A stretch of DNA of 43,603 nucleotides from Elainella saxicola E1 (lineage in GTDB: Bacteria > Cyanobacteriota > Cyanobacteriia > Elainellales > Elainellaceae): NCBI GenBank assembly GCA_002796835.1, contig LUGL01000035.1, positions 1 to 43,603 on the forward strand. Direction: 5' to 3'. Below the pieces are notes generated by a model, which saw only the letters and a program-made list of their open reading frames with translations, made no database searches and was not told the origin of the DNA. Position 1 is the first letter of the stretch, and every line of letters starts with the position of its first letter. A program made the translations under genes and the position numbers. Shown here in pieces: positions 42,511 through 43,603 of the stretch.

Positions 42511-43603
42511 TTAGATTGCCTTAGAGAAATTGGCTGTGATTTTCTGTCTCAAATAGGCATCAAAGGCAGAGGCAATGTTGCGAATCAACAGCCGCCCAGG
42601 GGGTGTCACTTCAATGTGGTTATGGGAAAGGGTAATCAAACCATCGGCTTCGAGCTTTTTCAGTTCAGACTGTTCGCAGAAAAAATATTCGTCGAAATCC
42701 TGGTCAAAGCTGAGGTGATATTTTTCCTGCAGTGCATCCTTCGACAACTGGAATTGACACATCAGCTCCATGATCACGGTGCGACGAACCACATCATCAT
42801 GATTCAGCGTTACTCCCCGTTCGATCGGCAAAACACCACCATCGATCGCCTGGTAGAAATCCTTCAGCCGCTTGTGGTTCTGCACATAGACATCATGCAG
42901 CATGCTGATCGAAGTGACGCCAAAGCCGATCAGATCTGATTCCGGTTTCGTAGTGTAGCCCTGGAAGTTGCGGTGGAGTTGACCTTCTCGCTGAGCTACC
43001 GCCAATTCATCATTCGGCTTCGCGAAGTGGTCCATGCCAATAAACTGATAGCCGTTCTGGGTCAATTCCTCAATGGACATCCGTAAAATATCCAACTTCT
43101 CCGAAAGTTGTGGCAACGTTTCATGGATGATCTTGCGCTGGATGGGCTTCAGCCAGGGCACATAGGCAAAATTGAAGACCGCAATCCGTTCGGGATCCAA
43201 TTTCAGCGTCTTTTGAATCGTGTCGCGGAAGGTATCTAGCGTCTGATAAGGCAGCCCATAGATCAGATCCACATTGACGCTCTCAAAGCCTGCCTCTTTG
43301 ATCCAATCCATCACGTTGAACAACAAAGCTTCCGGTTGAACGCGATTTACGGCCTCTTGAACTTTGGGGTTAAAGTCCTGAATGCCAAAGCTAATACGGT
43401 TGAATCCCAATTGTTTCAAGAAGAATACATACTCTCGATCGAGATAACGCGGATTCACTTCAATGGAAACTTCTGCATTCGGCTCAAATCGAAAATGTTG
43501 ATTGATTGCATTCCATAACCGTTCGACTTGACTAAGTGATAAATAGTTGGGCGTGCCGCCACCCCAGTGCATTTGGTTCACCGATCGTCGATCGTACTTG
43601 ACT
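42511..43603 (-). CDS. hemN: Oxygen-independent coproporphyrinogen III oxidase HemN (start off window)
   Basis: The frame stays open to the window edge (upstream codons read [10 protein letters not shown]), so the N-terminus with the radical SAM C-x3-C-x2-C cluster lies outside. The visible part has [81 protein letters not shown] and the C-terminal HemN domain ([16 protein letters not shown], then [31 protein letters not shown]). HemN decarboxylates coproporphyrinogen III to protoporphyrinogen IX without oxygen, using two SAM. With the BchE-like gene 20 nt downstream it suggests an operon for tetrapyrrole synthesis at low oxygen. Confidence 0.95.
   Translation of the reverse strand, partial: VKYDRRSVNQMHWGGGTPNYLSLSQVERLWNAINQHFRFEPNAEVSIEVNPRYLDREYVFFLKQLGFNRISFGIQDFNPKVQEAVNRVQPEALLFNVMDWIKEAGFESVNVDLIYGLPYQTLDTFRDTIQKTLKLDPERIAVFNFAYVPWLKPIQRKIIHETLPQLSEKLDILRMSIEELTQNGYQFIGMDHFAKPNDELAVAQREGQLHRNFQGYTTKPESDLIGFGVTSISMLHDVYVQNHKRLKDFYQAIDGGVLPIERGVTLNHDDVVRRTVIMELMCQFQLSKDALQEKYHLSFDQDFDEYFFCEQSELKKLEADGLITLSHNHIEVTPPGRLLIRNIASAFDAYLRQKITANFSKAI

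Noticed and set aside
1-43603. CRISPR arrays, tRNA or rRNA genes
   Set aside because: I found no regularly spaced repeats and no cloverleaf or rRNA-like stretch in the gene-free regions on reading both strands; a tRNA scan would be a firmer test.

Overview
The window is a stretch of cyanobacterial chromosome. The clearest organismal signs are the very frequent HIP1-type octamer GCGATCGC (for example near 507, 2640, 5209 and 12257) and several genes typical of cyanobacteria: Ycf35, the DUF2997 protein, a SigC-type group 2 sigma factor, a DUF2330/RnfD-like pair, and a HemN plus BchE-like block. Base composition and gene content would suit a Leptolyngbya-like or other filamentous lineage, but the sequence alone does not fix the genus.

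Layout. Bases 1-2480 are a graveyard of mobile elements: the 3' end of an IS66 transposase, a frameshifted and truncated IS30 transposase, an N-terminal scrap of an IS4-type transposase joined to a frameshifted REP-associated (Y1/HUH) transposase, then a tandem repeat carrying REP-like palindromes. A related palindrome sits alone after mfd at 14625. Next come a methyltransferase (2590-3381) and, on the minus strand, an RnfD/NqrB-like membrane protein with a secreted DUF2330 protein (5970-3574). Bases 6354-9384 form a tight polyamine operon (carboxynorspermidine synthase, carboxynorspermidine decarboxylase, class I O-methyltransferase) behind a structured leader and a strong Shine-Dalgarno. It converges on a CNNM/CBS/CorC membrane protein. 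Mfd (11071-14589) and a pentapeptide-repeat membrane protein follow.

Bases 18571-23199 hold the type IV pilus motor genes pilB-pilT-pilC, closed by a clear rho-independent terminator. A small hypothetical gene and the DUF2997-ycf35-ferredoxin cluster follow (23474-25700), convergent with priA. A 1.1-kb gene-free leader with two promoter-like sites precedes a SigC-type sigma factor gene, which overlaps a tandem SSAT-like acetyltransferase gene by 4 bp.

Bases 31999-38438 are a self-contained export cassette. A TetR regulator is divergent from an HlyD adaptor, a double-ATPase ABC protein and two ABC-2 permeases, the same order and sizes as the E. coli cecR(ybiH)/ybhGFSR locus, with a near-perfect 25-bp palindrome between regulator and cassette. 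The right end (38562-43603, all minus strand) runs hemN (cut by the window edge), a BchE-like B12/radical-SAM protein with a C-terminal receiver-like domain, a delta-9-type desaturase and a TauE/SafE permease. The hemN/BchE/desaturase set resembles known cyanobacterial low-oxygen tetrapyrrole operons. The BchE-receiver fusion is the most unusual protein in the window.
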